A DNA stretch of 64,000 nt, from contig PVWP01000002.1 in NCBI GenBank assembly GCA_003003925.1, forward strand, positions 1-64,000, read 5' to 3'. The notes beneath the pieces were generated by a model, which was not told the origin of the DNA, did not search any database, and was given only the letters and a program-made list of their open reading frames with translations. The number at the start of each line of letters is the position of its first letter. Position 1 is the first letter of the stretch. Of the stretch, positions 44,817 to 57,560 are shown piece by piece. The translations under genes and the position numbers were made by a program. The stretch is from Aphanothece cf. minutissima CCALA 015. Its GTDB lineage: Bacteria; Cyanobacteriota; Cyanobacteriia; PCC-6307; Cyanobiaceae.

Positions 44817-46340
44817 ATGACCGCCATCCTCACCAACCCGCTGCGGGTGGGCCTGCGCCAGGAGCGGGTGATCTCGCCCCAGTGCATCGTCATCTTCGGG
44901 GCCAGCGGTGATCTCACCCACCGCAAGCTGATCCCGGCGCTGTTCGAGCTGTTCCGCCAGCGACGCCTACCCAGCGAGTTCGCCGTGCTCGGCTGCGCCA
45001 GAAGGCCCTGGAGCGATGAGGAGTTCCGCGAAAAGATGGGCGCCGCCCTGGCCGATGAGATCGCCTCCCATCGCACCGCCTGGGAGCAGTTCGCCCAGGG
45101 TCTCTTCTACGAGCCGGTCGACCTGCAGCAGCCCGAGCACCTGGTGCGCCTCGGCCAGCGGCTGGAGAGCATCGACCGGCTGCGGGCCACCCGGGGCAAC
45201 CGCACCTTCTACCTCTCGGTCTCGCCGGAGTTCTACGGCAGCGGCTGCCGCGCCCTGGCCGGTGCCGGCCTGCTGGCCGATGCCGAGCGCAGCCGGGTGG
45301 TGATCGAAAAGCCGTTCGGCCGCGATTACGCCAGCGCCCAGGCCCTCAACAAGGTGGTGCAGGCCTGTGCCAAGGAAAGCCAGGTGTTCCGCATCGACCA
45401 TTACCTGGGCAAGGAAACGGTCCAGAACATCCTGGTGCTGCGCTTTGCCAACACGATCTTCGAGCCGATCTGGAACCGCAACTACATCTCCAGCGTCCAG
45501 ATCACCGCGGCTGAAACCGTGGGCGTGGAGGAGCGGGCCGGCTACTACGAGTCGTCCGGCGCCCTGCGGGACATGGTGCAGAACCACCTCACCCAGATCC
45601 TGGCCCTCACCGCCATGGAGGCCCCGGGGCGCTTCGATCCGGAGGCCATCCGCAACGAGAAGGCCAAGGTGCTGCAGTCGGCCAGCCTGGCCAACGAGGA
45701 GGAGCCCTGGAAGTGCTGCGTGCGGGGCCAGTACGCCGCCGGCGGCAGCATGGCCCGGCCCCTGCCGGGCTACCGCCAGGAGCCGGGGGTGAACGCCAAC
45801 AGCACCACGGAAACCTATGTGGCCATGAAGGTGGCCATCAACAACTGGCGCTGGCAGGGGGTGCCCTTCTACCTGCGCACCGGCAAGCGGTTGCCGAAGC
45901 GCCTCAGCGAGGTGGTGCTCACCTTCCGGGAGGCCCCGGTGCACCTGTTCGACGCCGCCGGTGGCGCCCCCACCCCCAACCAGCTGATCCTGCGCATCCA
46001 GCCCGACGAGGGGGCCGAGTTCAAGTTCGAGGTCAAGGCCCCCGGCTCCGGCATGCGCAGCCGCCCGGTCGACATGGCCTTCAGTTACGACGAATCCTTC
46101 GGCGAGCCCTCCGACGAGGGCTACGTGCGGCTGCTCGCCGACGCCATGCTCGGCGATCCCACCCTGTTCACCCGCAGTGATGAGGTGGAGGCGGCCTGGC
46201 GGCTGTACACGCCGCTGCTGGCCCTGATCGAGGAATCCCCCTGGCAGCTGCCGGTCCAGCCCTACGAGGCCCGCACCTGGGGTCCCGCCGCCGCCGATGG
46301 CCTCCTGGCCAGGGACGGTCTGATCTGGCGGCGTCCCTGA
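44817..46340 (+). CDS. zwf: Glucose-6-phosphate 1-dehydrogenase
   Basis: This is the first enzyme of the oxidative pentose phosphate pathway and makes NADPH in the dark. The 507 residues show the NADP-binding start IVIFGASGDLTHRKL, the active-site RIDHYLGKETVQN with the catalytic His, and VIEKPFGRD. The protein has normal length. opcA follows after 70 bp, so the enzyme and its activator are probably cotranscribed. Confidence 0.97.
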   Translation: MTAILTNPLRVGLRQERVISPQCIVIFGASGDLTHRKLIPALFELFRQRRLPSEFAVLGCARRPWSDEEFREKMGAALADEIASHRTAWEQFAQGLFYEPVDLQQPEHLVRLGQRLESIDRLRATRGNRTFYLSVSPEFYGSGCRALAGAGLLADAERSRVVIEKPFGRDYASAQALNKVVQACAKESQVFRIDHYLGKETVQNILVLRFANTIFEPIWNRNYISSVQITAAETVGVEERAGYYESSGALRDMVQNHLTQILALTAMEAPGRFDPEAIRNEKAKVLQSASLANEEEPWKCCVRGQYAAGGSMARPLPGYRQEPGVNANSTTETYVAMKVAINNWRWQGVPFYLRTGKRLPKRLSEVVLTFREAPVHLFDAAGGAPTPNQLILRIQPDEGAEFKFEVKAPGSGMRSRPVDMAFSYDESFGEPSDEGYVRLLADAMLGDPTLFTRSDEVEAAWRLYTPLLALIEESPWQLPVQPYEARTWGPAAADGLLARDGLIWRRP

Positions 46341-46410
46341 CGCACGGCCCCAGGGCCCCGCGCCCCCTTCCCCTTCCGCAGCCCCGCGATCCCCGCCCCC
46401 TTCCGCGCCC

Positions 46411-47709
46411 ATGGCTCCCCAGCTCACCCTCCAGGCCCCCCTCGATCTGCCGCCCGAGGAGGTCAATCCCTACCTGCACCGCCTCTGGACCCACGATCTG
46501 GAGGGCTCGACCGGGGCCGCCACCTTCACCCTGGTGGTGTGGGAGCCGTCCTGGCTGGAGCAGCAGATGGTGCGCATCGGCCGGGTGGATGGGCCGATCA
46601 CCGGCCTGCTGAGAACGGAGTTGCTGGAGGCGGCCCGCCAGGCCGTGCCGGAAACCGGTCTGCCCTACAGCACCGCACCGATGGATCCCCGCCTGGCCTG
46701 GGCCATCGGCCAGAAGGAGGGGAACCATCGCACCGAAGACCTGCGTGGCCAGTTCGTCGAGAGCGCCATCAGCGCCCACATGCCCCGGCGCCTGATCACC
46801 CTGGCCCCCACCCTCGATCCGGGCCATCCGCTTGAGACCCTGGTGGCGGCCTACTGCCCGCTGCCGGAGGAGGGGGGCGCCGGTGCCGCCTGCGGCGACG
46901 TGGTGGTGCTGCGCGGCGGCATGGGCGCCCTGAAGCAGAGCCTCGATCTGATCGGCTCCCTGGTGGACGACACCCTGCCCTGCTGGGTGTGGTGGAACAG
47001 CAGCCTGGATGAGCCCTCCGAGATGCTCGAGGCCCTGGCGCCGGTCCCCCGGCGGCTGGTGATCGACAGCTCCCTCGGGGAGCCGCGCCGCTGCCTCGAC
47101 CTGATGCTGGCCCGGATCAGCGCCGGCCAGGCCGTCAACGACCTCAACTGGCTGCGGCTGCGCACCTGGCGCGAATCCCTGGCCATGGTGTTCGATCCCC
47201 CGTCCCGCCGCGATGCCCTCGGCCACGTGGTGCAGCTCGACATCGACGTCGAGGGGGACCACCCGGTGAAGGGGCTGCTGCTGGCCGCCTGGATCGCCGA
47301 CCGCCTCGGCTGGCACCTGATCACCAGCTACGCGGTGGAGGTGGACGGGCCGGGCCCGGGGATCACGGCGGAGTTCGAGCGCACCGACGGGGTGGCGGTC
47401 CAGTTCACCCTGATGCCGGTGCCCATGGGCGCACCCAAGACCCACCCCGGCGCCATCGTCGGCATGCGGCTGATCTGTGAACCGCAGCAGCGCCCCCCCC
47501 TGTGCGTGATTCTCTGCTCGGAGTCCGGCGGCTGCATGCGGCTGGAGTCCGGTGGCATGGCCAGCATGGAGCTGGCGGAGGGGGTGGTGCCCCTGCCGGA
47601 AGAAAGCGAGGAGATGGAGATGGCCCGCCTGCTTTCGGGCGGCCACGACTCCACCTCGCCGCTGCTGGCGGCCGCCGCGCCGCTGGCGGCGAGCCTGCTG
47701 CCAGGCTGA
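46411..47709 (+). CDS. opcA: Glucose-6-phosphate dehydrogenase assembly/activator protein
   Basis: OpcA promotes oligomerisation and redox control of cyanobacterial G6PDH. The 432 residues include NPYLHRLWTHDLEGSTGAATF, the GNHRTEDLRGQF segment and a C-terminal Cys pair CVILCSESGGC that could be a redox site. Its position directly behind zwf is diagnostic. Confidence 0.95.
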   Translation: MAPQLTLQAPLDLPPEEVNPYLHRLWTHDLEGSTGAATFTLVVWEPSWLEQQMVRIGRVDGPITGLLRTELLEAARQAVPETGLPYSTAPMDPRLAWAIGQKEGNHRTEDLRGQFVESAISAHMPRRLITLAPTLDPGHPLETLVAAYCPLPEEGGAGAACGDVVVLRGGMGALKQSLDLIGSLVDDTLPCWVWWNSSLDEPSEMLEALAPVPRRLVIDSSLGEPRRCLDLMLARISAGQAVNDLNWLRLRTWRESLAMVFDPPSRRDALGHVVQLDIDVEGDHPVKGLLLAAWIADRLGWHLITSYAVEVDGPGPGITAEFERTDGVAVQFTLMPVPMGAPKTHPGAIVGMRLICEPQQRPPLCVILCSESGGCMRLESGGMASMELAEGVVPLPEESEEMEMARLLSGGHDSTSPLLAAAAPLAASLLPG

Positions 47710-47746
47710 GGCACCTCCCGCCGGAGCGGCCGATGCCGCCGATCGC

Positions 47747-49234
47747 ATGAGCTGCCTGATCGCGGCCCCCTGCAGCGGCAGCGGCAAGACCCTGCTGAGC
47801 CTCAGCCTGGCCGCCGTGGCCCGGGCACGGGGGGAGACCATCCAGCCCTTCAAGGTGGGGCCCGACTACCTCGACCCCCAGCTGCTGGGGGCGGTGGCCG
47901 GCCGGCCCTGCCGCAACCTCGACCCCCTGCTCTGCGGCGAGGAGTGGGTGCGGCGCAGCTACCGCTGGCACGGCGGCCGGGCCGGACGGGTGCTGGTGGA
48001 GGGGGTGATGGGCCTGTTCGACGGCCGCGGATCCGGCAGCGAGGGCAGCTCCGCCGCCGTAGCCGCCCTGCTGGGGCTGCCGGTGGTGCTGGTGGTGGAG
48101 GCGTCGCGCCAGGCCGGCAGCCTGGCGGCCCTGGTGCGCGGTTTCCGTGACCACGGCCCGCCCCGGGTGAGCCTGGCGGGGGTGGTGCTGAACCGGGTCG
48201 GCAGCGAGCGGCACCGGCTGCTCCTGGCCGAGGCCCTGGCCGCCATCGAGGTGCCCCTGCTGGGGGTGCTGCCCAGCCACCCCAGCCTGGAGCTGCCCTC
48301 CCGCCACCTGGGCCTGCTCACCCCGGGGGAGCTGGGGGATCTGGGCGAACGCCAGCGGATCTGGGCCGCCCTGGCCGAGGAGCACCTCGACCTGGCGCGG
48401 CTGTGGCCGCTGCTGGCGCCGCCGGCGCCGGCGCCGGAACGGCGCGATCCGATCCGCTGGTGCCTCGACCAGGTCCCGCCGGAGCGGGCCGCCGCTGGGG
48501 CTGGGGCGGGATCCGCCCTGGGGCAAGGTGCCGGCGGCGCCGCCCCCCCCCTGCCCGTGGCGATCGCCGGCGATGCGGCCTTCCACTTCCGCTACCCCGA
48601 GGCCCAGGAGCTGCTCCAGGCCTGCGGCCTCAGCCCCATGTCCTGGAGCCCCCTGGCCGACGATCCCCTGCCGCCCGACTGCCGGGCGGTGCTCCTCCCC
48701 GGCGGCTACCCCGAACTCCATGCCGCCCGGCTGGCGGCCAGCCGCCGCAGCCTCGGATCCCTCCGGGCCGCCGCCCGGGCCGGCCTGCCGATCGTGGCCG
48801 AATGCGGCGGTCTGCTGCTGCTGGGCCGGGAGCTGGAGGACCCGGACGGCCTGCCCCACCCGATGGCGGGCCTGCTCCCCTTCCGTGCCCGCCGGGGGCC
48901 CCTCAGCCTCGGCTACCGGCAGGCGCTGCCGATGGAAGACGGGCTGCTGGTGCGCCGCGGTGAATCCCTCTGCGGCCATGAGTTCCACCGCTGGCAGCTG
49001 CTGGCCCAGCCCTCCGGCGGCGACGTGTTGGCAGAGGCCCAGAGCCTGTGGCAACTTGAAGGATGGGGATCACCCGGGAGGATCGAAGGATGGAGCGCGC
49101 CGACCGTTCACGCCACCTGGCTGCACCTCCACTGGGCTGGATGCCCGGCGATTCCCTCGAGACTGGCCAGATCCGCCGCCAGCGCCGCGCCGCTGCCGAG
49201 GAACGCCGTTTCCTGCAACCCAGTCTCCGGGTGA
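47747..49234 (+). CDS. cbiA: Cobyrinate a,c-diamide synthase
   Basis: CbiA amidates the a and c side chains of cobyrinic acid in corrinoid synthesis, using glutamine and ATP. The 495 residues have an N-terminal P-loop APCSGSGKT, KVGPDYLDP and EGVMGLFDG. A low-complexity Ala/Gly linker follows. The glutaminase domain has LLPGGYPELHA, catalytic Cys353 (VAECGGLLLLG), then GHEFHRWQ and the TWLHLHW end. The ATG at 47747 directly precedes the P-loop. Its TGA overlaps the GTG of the acylphosphatase gene. Confidence 0.93.
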   Translation: MSCLIAAPCSGSGKTLLSLSLAAVARARGETIQPFKVGPDYLDPQLLGAVAGRPCRNLDPLLCGEEWVRRSYRWHGGRAGRVLVEGVMGLFDGRGSGSEGSSAAVAALLGLPVVLVVEASRQAGSLAALVRGFRDHGPPRVSLAGVVLNRVGSERHRLLLAEALAAIEVPLLGVLPSHPSLELPSRHLGLLTPGELGDLGERQRIWAALAEEHLDLARLWPLLAPPAPAPERRDPIRWCLDQVPPERAAAGAGAGSALGQGAGGAAPPLPVAIAGDAAFHFRYPEAQELLQACGLSPMSWSPLADDPLPPDCRAVLLPGGYPELHAARLAASRRSLGSLRAAARAGLPIVAECGGLLLLGRELEDPDGLPHPMAGLLPFRARRGPLSLGYRQALPMEDGLLVRRGESLCGHEFHRWQLLAQPSGGDVLAEAQSLWQLEGWGSPGRIEGWSAPTVHATWLHLHWAGCPAIPSRLARSAASAAPLPRNAVSCNPVSG

Positions 49235-49515
49235 CGGCCACGCCCCAGGAGCGCTGGCGCATGAGCGTCCGCGGTCTGGTGCAGGGGGTGGGGTACCGGA
49301 TGGGCTGTCGCCAGAAGGCCATCGACCTGGGCCTCAGCGGCTGGGTGCGCAACCGTCCCGACGGTTCGGTGGAGGTGGAGGCCGAGGGGCTGCCGGACCG
49401 CCTGGTGGAACTGCGGCTCTGGTGCGAGAAGGGCCCCCAGGGGGCCCAGGTCAGTGGCGTCACCAGCGGCCAGGTGGCCGTGGCGGGCACCGACTGGTTC
49501 GAGATCCGCCCCTGA
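49231..49515 (+). CDS. acyP: Acylphosphatase
   Basis: This small enzyme hydrolyses carboxyl-phosphate bonds. The 94 residues have the signature RGLVQGVGYR with the catalytic Arg, then GLSGWVRNRPDGSVEVEAEG with the catalytic Asn. The GTG at 49231 overlaps the cbiA stop and gives the usual family length; longer in-frame starts would add cbiA-shadow sequence. Confidence 0.9.
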   Translation: MTATPQERWRMSVRGLVQGVGYRMGCRQKAIDLGLSGWVRNRPDGSVEVEAEGLPDRLVELRLWCEKGPQGAQVSGVTSGQVAVAGTDWFEIRP

Positions 49516-49579
49516 GCACCGGCCGCCGCCGGCCAGTCGCGTCACGGCACCGGACAATGGGGCGTCACGGACCGCAGCG

Positions 49580-50266
49580 ATGCCGACCCCCAGCCTCTGG
49601 AGCGAACTGTTCGGATTCGGCCTGGCGATCAGCTTCAGTCCGCTGCACATCGGCCTGCTGCTGCTGATCCTCCTGGGCCCCAGCCCGCTCCGCCGGGGCA
49701 GCTGGTTCGTGCTCGGCTGGCTGCTCACCTCCGCGGCGGCCATCGCCCTGCTGCTGAGTGTCGGCCACGGCCTGCTGCTCACCATGGAGCGCGGCACCGA
49801 CCAGCGCACCGGCCTCGACCTGCTGGGGGCGGGCGGACTGCTCGCCCTCGGCCTCAATGGTCTGCTGAGCAGCCGCCAGGGGGGCGGCCCCCCCGGCTGG
49901 ACCCGCCGGCTGGATGGCTTCTGCGCCCTGCCCCTGCCGCTCCTGCTCGGCCTCAGCGCCGCCGTGCAGGTATCGAGCCCCGACGACCTGTTCCTCTACG
50001 CCCGCACCGCCGCCAGCCTGCTCGAGGCCGGGCTCAGTCGGCCCCGGGAGGTGCTGACCACGGTGGTCTTCAGCCTGTTCTCCGGCACCCTGCTGCTGCT
50101 CCCGCTGGCGGGGCTGGTGCTGGTGGGGCAGGAGCGGCTCCTGCCGGTGCTCCAGGCGGGCAAGCTCTGGCTCTTCGACAACGCCGAACTGATCGTGGCG
50201 GCCATCTGCTTCGGCCTGGCCGCCTACCTGGGCTGGCAGGGCATCGAAGGCCTGCGGGCGGGGTGA
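49580..50266 (+). CDS. GAP-family integral membrane protein
   Basis: The 228 residues form about six membrane helices with a GAP/LysE-like layout. The first helix carries SFSPLHIGLLLLILLGP, and the pattern recurs after a Gly-rich cytoplasmic loop (SSRQGGGPPGW). The family includes the mycobacterial sulfolipid-exporting Sap, but the cyanobacterial substrate is unknown. ATG 49580 is used. Confidence 0.7.
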   Translation: MPTPSLWSELFGFGLAISFSPLHIGLLLLILLGPSPLRRGSWFVLGWLLTSAAAIALLLSVGHGLLLTMERGTDQRTGLDLLGAGGLLALGLNGLLSSRQGGGPPGWTRRLDGFCALPLPLLLGLSAAVQVSSPDDLFLYARTAASLLEAGLSRPREVLTTVVFSLFSGTLLLLPLAGLVLVGQERLLPVLQAGKLWLFDNAELIVAAICFGLAAYLGWQGIEGLRAG

Positions 50267-50270
50267 GTGC

Positions 50271-50639
50271 TCAGGGGCCCGTCGGGGGCTCCTCGGCCTC
50301 CAGGATCCGGCCCAGATACTTGGGGTCGTGCAGGGTGCCGTGGCGGGAGAGGGGCAGCACGCGCTCCTTGGGCAGGCCGGGCAGGGGCTGGCGGGAGCGC
50401 AGCATCAGCCAGCGCCGCACCAGGACCACCACGCCCACCAGGGCCGCAGTGATTCCCAGGGCGCCCACGTCCGTCAGCAGCTCACCGCCGCCCGATCCCG
50501 CGTGGCCGCCGGCGTCGGCCGGCTTGGCCTCCGGCGCCGGGGTGGTGCCGATCCACTGGAAGGCTCCGGCCTGGGGAGTGGCCATGCCGAACGGTGCGGA
50601 CAGGGGACGGGATTCCAGCACGAATCGGACGTCCACCAC
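50271..50639 (-). CDS. Small membrane-anchored hypothetical protein
   Basis: The 122 residues have a Gly/Ala/Pro-rich first half, one membrane segment (GALGITAALVGVVVLVRRW) and a basic tail with LHDPKYLGRILE. No family was recognised. The GTG start at 50637-50639 is uncertain. It ends 4 bp from the convergent GAP-family gene and starts 9 bp after the RecD-like gene on the same strand. Confidence 0.55.
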   Translation of the reverse strand: MVDVRFVLESRPLSAPFGMATPQAGAFQWIGTTPAPEAKPADAGGHAGSGGGELLTDVGALGITAALVGVVVLVRRWLMLRSRQPLPGLPKERVLPLSRHGTLHDPKYLGRILEAEEPPTGP

Positions 50640-50648
50640 GCATCGTCG

Positions 50649-52147
50649 TCAAGAGGGTAACGGGTCGGGGCCTTTTTGTGCATCCCCGTTTCCGGTGCTG
50701 CCGGCGGCGGCGCCGGTGTCGCGCAGCCAGCGGTCCCAGTGCTCCCGATCGCCGGCGTCCGCGGCGGCCGCCATCAGGGTCACCGCCTGGCTGGCCCGGC
50801 TCACCGCCACGTAGACCAACCGCTGGCGCAGGGCGAGGTCGTGGGGCCAGAAGACGTCCTCGTCGATGAACACCTCGCCGAAGGTGCTGCCCTGGCTGCG
50901 GTGGACGGTGAGCACGGCCGCCGGTCCGAGGGAGGCGAAGGCGTCGCGCACCAGGAAGAAGCGGCGCCAGAGGGCCTTGCCGTCCTTCTGGCCCGCCTCC
51001 CGGGCCTGCAGCCGCAGCCGCTCCAGCACCCCATCCAGGCAGGCCCGCGCCGTGCTGCCGATCGGCGGCAGCAGGCGCAGGTTGAGCTGGGATTCGCCCG
51101 CCTCCACGGTGGCGTTGAGGGTGTCGATCACCGCCGCGCCGAGGGAGGCCTCGACGCCGAATTCGGCCAGGTCGCAGCGGTCGGGCCGCACGTCCCGCAC
51201 CAGCAGCTCCCGGTTGCTGCCCAGCAGCAGGTCGGGCTCTTCGGCGGCGGCGTCCCCCTCCCGGCAGGCCGGTGCCATCACGGCCGTTCGGGTGATCAGC
51301 ACCTCGCCGGGCAGCACCGGCAGCTGGTCGGCCATGGCACCGTGCAGGGCACGGCGGGCGATCGGCACCAGCCGCTCCAGGGACCGGTTGGTGTAGCAGA
51401 GGATCCGCGCCAGGTCGGGATCGTCGGCTTCGGCGCTGCGGCGCAGGCCCGCCTGGGCGGCCTCCAGCCAGTCGGCCCGCCCCAGCAGCGACACCCGGCC
51501 CTCCGCGGTACGCACCGGATCCAGCAGCGGCGGCCGCCGGCAGGGCAGGGCCCCCTCCCGCAGCCCGCCGGCCAGCCGCAGCACCGGGCCCCCGTGGCGG
51601 ACCACATGGGTCAGGGCCACCCGCCGGGCCCGCCCCAGGGCGAACACCGGACTTCGCTCCTCCCCCACCGGCGGCAGCTGGGCCGGATCCCCCACGAACA
51701 CCAGCCGGGTGCGGTAGGCCTGGGCGCAGCGCAGGGTGATCTCCAGCAGGCCGCCATCCACCATGGAGGCCTCGTCGACCAGCACCAACCCGAGGTTTTC
51801 CAGCGCCAGGGCGGTCTGCAGGGTCTCCTCGCAGCGCTCCCGGTCCCCCTGCCGCTTCAGCTTCAGCCGCAGCAGCCGGTGGATCGTGGAGGGGTACCAG
51901 GTGGGGTGCAGACCCGCCAGGGCGAGGTGGTGGCGCAGCACCCCCACCGCCTTGTGGGTGGGGGCGACGACGGTCCAGCAGAGGCCGGCCCGCTCCGCCT
52001 GGGCCAGGAACCGCATCGACAGGAAGGTCTTGCCGGTGCCCGCGTAGCCCTCCAGCACGAACGGTACCCCGTCGGCCGGGGCCTCCAGCCAGGCGGCGAA
52101 GGCGGCGGCCGCCTGCTGCTGGTCGTCGCTCAGGCCGGTGTGATCGC

Positions 52148-52151
<4 letters not shown>
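50649..52151 (-). CDS. RecD/Dda-like superfamily 1 helicase
   Basis: The 500 residues are a stand-alone SF1B helicase. Motif I is GYAGTGKTFL (about 34-43), motif II VDEASMVD, motif III VFVGDPAQLPPV, and motifs V/VI are TVHRSQGSTF and VYVAVSRAS. There is no N-terminal RecD2-type extension, so a Dda-like repair or replication role is the best guess. The GTG at 52151 overlaps the stop of the DUF212 gene. Confidence 0.82.
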
Positions 52152-53736
<1,585 letters not shown>

Positions 53737-53830
53737 CTATCCATCCTTAGTGACTTCTCAAGGTGAGACATTCCAGGGTGCGGCTGCCGATCACCCAGGC
53801 GCCCCTGCGCCGTTGGGCCGCTTCGCCGGC

Positions 53831-56623
53831 ATGAGGGGTCTCGGCTGGGCCTGGCCGCAGGTGGCCCTCGTTGTTGGCCTGATCCTGGCCAGCGGGGGTG
53901 TGGTCACGCTCTGGACGGCCAGTCTGCGCAGACAGGTGGGGCGCCGGACCCAGGCGTTGCAGCGGGATCGTGAGGACCTCAGCGCCATCATCCACTCCAT
54001 TCCCGACCCCCTGATCGAGATCTCCGCGTCCGGGGAGATCCTGGCGATTCACAGTGCCCAACGGGGGCTGTTCCATCTGCCGGAGAACCCGGACGTCCGC
54101 CCCCATCTGGAGGATGTTCTCTCCCCTGCGGCCGCCACCACAATGCTGCAAGCGCTGGCGTTGGCGGACGCGTCCGTGGACGGCCGCTCCCCCAGGCGGC
54201 AGATCGAGATGGCCAAGCCCGGGGGCGTCAACTGGTTCGAGCTCTCGATCGCGAGAAAGGAACAGGAGAACCGGAACGATCCCCGCTACCTGATGCTCTG
54301 CCGGGACATCACCGAGCGCAAAGGCTACGAGGCGGGAATTCTGCGCCTCAACCAGCTCTACGCCACCTTGAGCGCCTGCAACAAGGTGGTGGCCAGAGTA
54401 CGGGACCCTTCGGAGATGCTGGCGCAGATCTGCCGCCTGGCTGTCACCTCGGGGGAGATGCGACTGGCTTGGGTGGGGATGATCGAACCCTCCAGCCGCC
54501 GGATCAGGCCGGCGGCCTGGTTCGGCGACGACAGCGCCTATCTGGATGGATTGGAGATCAGCCTTGATCCGGAAGACCCGAAGGGGCAGGGCCCCTTCGC
54601 GAGCGCCCTGCGGGACAACCACCCCTTCTGGATCAGTGATTTCATGACGGATTCCTCGTGCGTGCCCTGGCACGAGCGGGCCCGCCCCTATGGATGGGGG
54701 GCTGCCGCTTTCCTGCCCCTGCATCGCGACGGGGTCGTGATCGGTGGTCTGGGGATTTACGCCAATGAAACCGACCGATTCGATGTCAAGAGCCAGCAGT
54801 TGCTGCTCGACTTGGTTGGCGGCATCGATGTCGCCCTCGACCGGCTCAGCCTCGAGGCCACCCGTGAGGCGCTCGAGGACGCGGTCAAGGTCAGCGAGGA
54901 GAAGTTCAGGGAGATCACCGAGTCCACCCATGAAGTGATCTGGTCATTGGATCCTGAGACGCTTCGCTACCTGTATGTGAGTCCCTCCGTGCTGCGGCTG
55001 CAGGGATTCACGGTCGAGGAGGTGATGGCCAGGCCGTTCGGTGAGGCCTTCGGTGGGGAGGCCGCCGAGCGGCTGAAAGGGCAGATCAGCCAGGATCTGG
55101 CCCAGTTCAGCGCCGGATTGCGCAGCAGTGACGTCGTCTCGATCGACGAGGCCGAACTTCTGTGCAAGGACGGCTCAAGGGTCTGGACCGAATCGGTCTC
55201 CAAGATGGTGCGCAACAAACGCACTGACCGGGTGGAGCTCCACGGGGTGACCCGTGACATCACTGAGCGCAAGTTCGCCAAGGAGCAGATCGAGCGACTG
55301 GCCTATTTCGACCCCCTCACGGGCCTGGCCAACCGCACCCTGCTGCAGGATCGTATCCGCCACGGCCTTGATCTGGCCAGGCGATCCAATCTGCCTCTGG
55401 CCCTGCTGGTCCTCGATCTCGACAATTTCAAGCAGGTCAACGACAACCTGGGCCATGCCATCGGCGACAGGGTGCTGCTGGAGATGGCGAAGCGCCTGAA
55501 GGCCAACCTGGCGGACGGCGACACCCTGGCCCACACCAGTGGAGACGAATTCGTTGTGGTGCTCCCCGATTCGGACACCACGGCCACCCTGGCGATGACG
55601 GAACGCTTGCGGAACTCTGTCGCCAAGGCTTTCAGCCTCGGCGCCGAACCCCTGTTCCTCACCGCTTCGGTGGGCATTGCCAACTTCCCCGACGATGGCA
55701 TCACACCAGAGCAGCTGATGGGCAACGCCAACATGGCACTCCACCAGGCCAAGCTTGCCGGCCGCAACGGCCTCCAGTTCTTCACTCCCAGCGTTCAGGA
55801 AACGAGCATCCGCGCCCTGCGGCTCACCAACGCCCTGCACCAGGCCATCCAACGTGGAGAACTCAGAGTGGAATACCAAGCCCAGCTCGATCTCAGCAGC
55901 AACCTCATCTTCGGGGCCGAGGCCCTGATCCGCTGGACCCATCCCGATCTGGGTCCGGTACTGCCGTCCGAATTCATTCCCCTGGCCGAAATGTGCGGTC
56001 TGATCTTCCCGGTCAGCCAGTGGGTGATGTGCTGCGCCCTTCGAGATGCGCACTCCTGGACGGACATGGGATCGACGCCGTTGACCGTCTCGGTCAACAT
56101 CTCTGCGGCACAGTTCGACCATGGGGATCTCATCCAGATGGTGATCGAACAGCTTCAGGCTGAAGGGTTTCCGCCCGACCGGTTGGAGTTGGAGCTCACG
56201 GAATCGGTGACGCTCACCGATCCGGAGAAGGCCCTGGCCCAGATGGAGCAGATCTACGCCCATGGCATCCGCCTGGCCATTGATGACTTCGGCACCGGCT
56301 ATTCCTCCCTGAGTTATCTGAAGCGGATCCGGGCCCATCGGCTCAAGATCGACCAATCCTTCATCCGCGATCTGGTGGCCAGCGAAGACGATCGCGCCAT
56401 CGTGGTGACGATCATCAATCTGGCCCGCTCGATGGGCATGCGTACGCTCGCCGAAGGGGTGGAAACCCTTGAGCAGCTGGCCCTGCTCCGCGCCCTCGGC
56501 TGCGATGAAATTCAGGGCTACCTGCTGAGCCGGCCCCTGCCCCAGATGGCCTTCCTGGAGTTCCTCAAGACCCCCGTTCCCTTCACCCTCCTGGAAGCGA
56601 ACTCAGTGGAGCAGATCGCCTAG
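53831..56623 (+). CDS. PAS-GAF-PAS-GGDEF-EAL membrane sensor
   Basis: The 930 residues begin with one membrane helix and the linker [17 protein letters not shown], then PAS (to about 150), GAF (about 180-330) and PAS (about 345-465). The GGDEF domain follows, with its signature changed to SGDEF (570-574). The EAL domain has EAL at 697-699, [20 protein letters not shown] and [13 protein letters not shown] residues look intact, so c-di-GMP breakdown is likely; the cyclase is doubtful. In related proteins a periplasmic solute-binding domain precedes the helix; here it is missing. A TTG start at 53732 is possible. It converges on folD and overlaps it by 21 bp. Confidence 0.85.
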   Translation: MRGLGWAWPQVALVVGLILASGGVVTLWTASLRRQVGRRTQALQRDREDLSAIIHSIPDPLIEISASGEILAIHSAQRGLFHLPENPDVRPHLEDVLSPAAATTMLQALALADASVDGRSPRRQIEMAKPGGVNWFELSIARKEQENRNDPRYLMLCRDITERKGYEAGILRLNQLYATLSACNKVVARVRDPSEMLAQICRLAVTSGEMRLAWVGMIEPSSRRIRPAAWFGDDSAYLDGLEISLDPEDPKGQGPFASALRDNHPFWISDFMTDSSCVPWHERARPYGWGAAAFLPLHRDGVVIGGLGIYANETDRFDVKSQQLLLDLVGGIDVALDRLSLEATREALEDAVKVSEEKFREITESTHEVIWSLDPETLRYLYVSPSVLRLQGFTVEEVMARPFGEAFGGEAAERLKGQISQDLAQFSAGLRSSDVVSIDEAELLCKDGSRVWTESVSKMVRNKRTDRVELHGVTRDITERKFAKEQIERLAYFDPLTGLANRTLLQDRIRHGLDLARRSNLPLALLVLDLDNFKQVNDNLGHAIGDRVLLEMAKRLKANLADGDTLAHTSGDEFVVVLPDSDTTATLAMTERLRNSVAKAFSLGAEPLFLTASVGIANFPDDGITPEQLMGNANMALHQAKLAGRNGLQFFTPSVQETSIRALRLTNALHQAIQRGELRVEYQAQLDLSSNLIFGAEALIRWTHPDLGPVLPSEFIPLAEMCGLIFPVSQWVMCCALRDAHSWTDMGSTPLTVSVNISAAQFDHGDLIQMVIEQLQAEGFPPDRLELELTESVTLTDPEKALAQMEQIYAHGIRLAIDDFGTGYSSLSYLKRIRAHRLKIDQSFIRDLVASEDDRAIVVTIINLARSMGMRTLAEGVETLEQLALLRALGCDEIQGYLLSRPLPQMAFLEFLKTPVPFTLLEANSVEQIA

Positions 56624-57481
56624 GTCATGCTCCAGCCCGTGGCGCTCGCACCAGGCCAGCACGGTGTTGACCAGCAGCATCGCCACGGTCATCGGACCCA
56701 CCCCTCCGGGCACCGGCGTGATCGCCGCCGCCAGCGGCTCGACCGTTTCGTAGTTCACATCACCGCAGAGCCGGCCCTCCAGCCGGTGGATGCCCACATC
56801 CACCACCACCGCCCCCGGTCGGACGTGCTGGGCGCCGATCAGCCGGGGGCGGCCGGCCGCCACCACCAGGATCTCGGCCTCCTGGGTCACCTCGGCCAGG
56901 TGATGGGTGCGCGAATGGGCCATGGTGACGGTGGCATCGGCGGCCTGGAGCATCAGGGCCATCGGCTTGCCCACCAGGATGCTGCGGCCGACCACCACGG
57001 CCCGGGCGCCGGCGATCGGCACGGCGGCATTCCTGAGCAGGGCCATCACGCCGGCCGGCGTGCAGCTGCGCGGCCCCCGCTCCCCCTTGAGCAGGCGCCC
57101 CAGGTTGAGGGTATGCAGCCCGTCGGCGTCCTTGTCCGGGTCGATCGCCGCCAGCAGCGGCCCCTCATCGAGGCCCGGCGGCAGGGGCAGCTGCAGCAGG
57201 ATGCCGTCGACCGTCGGGTCGGCATTGAGGCGCCCGATCAGGGCCAGCACCTCCTCGGCCGGGGTGTCCGCCGCCAGATGGCCCCCATGGCTGCGGATGC
57301 CGACACGGCGACAGGCCTTCTCCTTGTTGGCCACGTAGACGCCGCTGGCGGGGTCATCCCCCACCCGCAGCACCGCCAGACCGGGGGGCCGTCCCGCCAT
57401 CGCCAGCCCATCGGTGATCACGGCGTTCAGCCGTTCTTCGATCGCCGCCGCCAGTCGCCTGCCATCGAGAAGGGTGGCCAT
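56603..57481 (-). CDS. folD: Methylenetetrahydrofolate dehydrogenase/cyclohydrolase
   Basis: FolD interconverts one-carbon folates. The 292 residues have the catalytic YVANKEKAC (Tyr and Lys), [23 protein letters not shown] and the final [14 protein letters not shown]. In related genomes folD lies next to crtE; here the sensor gene sits between them. Confidence 0.95.
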   Translation of the reverse strand: MATLLDGRRLAAAIEERLNAVITDGLAMAGRPPGLAVLRVGDDPASGVYVANKEKACRRVGIRSHGGHLAADTPAEEVLALIGRLNADPTVDGILLQLPLPPGLDEGPLLAAIDPDKDADGLHTLNLGRLLKGERGPRSCTPAGVMALLRNAAVPIAGARAVVVGRSILVGKPMALMLQAADATVTMAHSRTHHLAEVTQEAEILVVAAGRPRLIGAQHVRPGAVVVDVGIHRLEGRLCGDVNYETVEPLAAAITPVPGGVGPMTVAMLLVNTVLAWCERHGLEHDLGDLLH

Positions 57482-57560
57482 GGGGGGAAGCGTTGCCGGA
57501 CCCCAGCATGCACCGACACCCTGCGAAAAGGGTGCCGCATCCGTTGGCTAGCCTGGACCG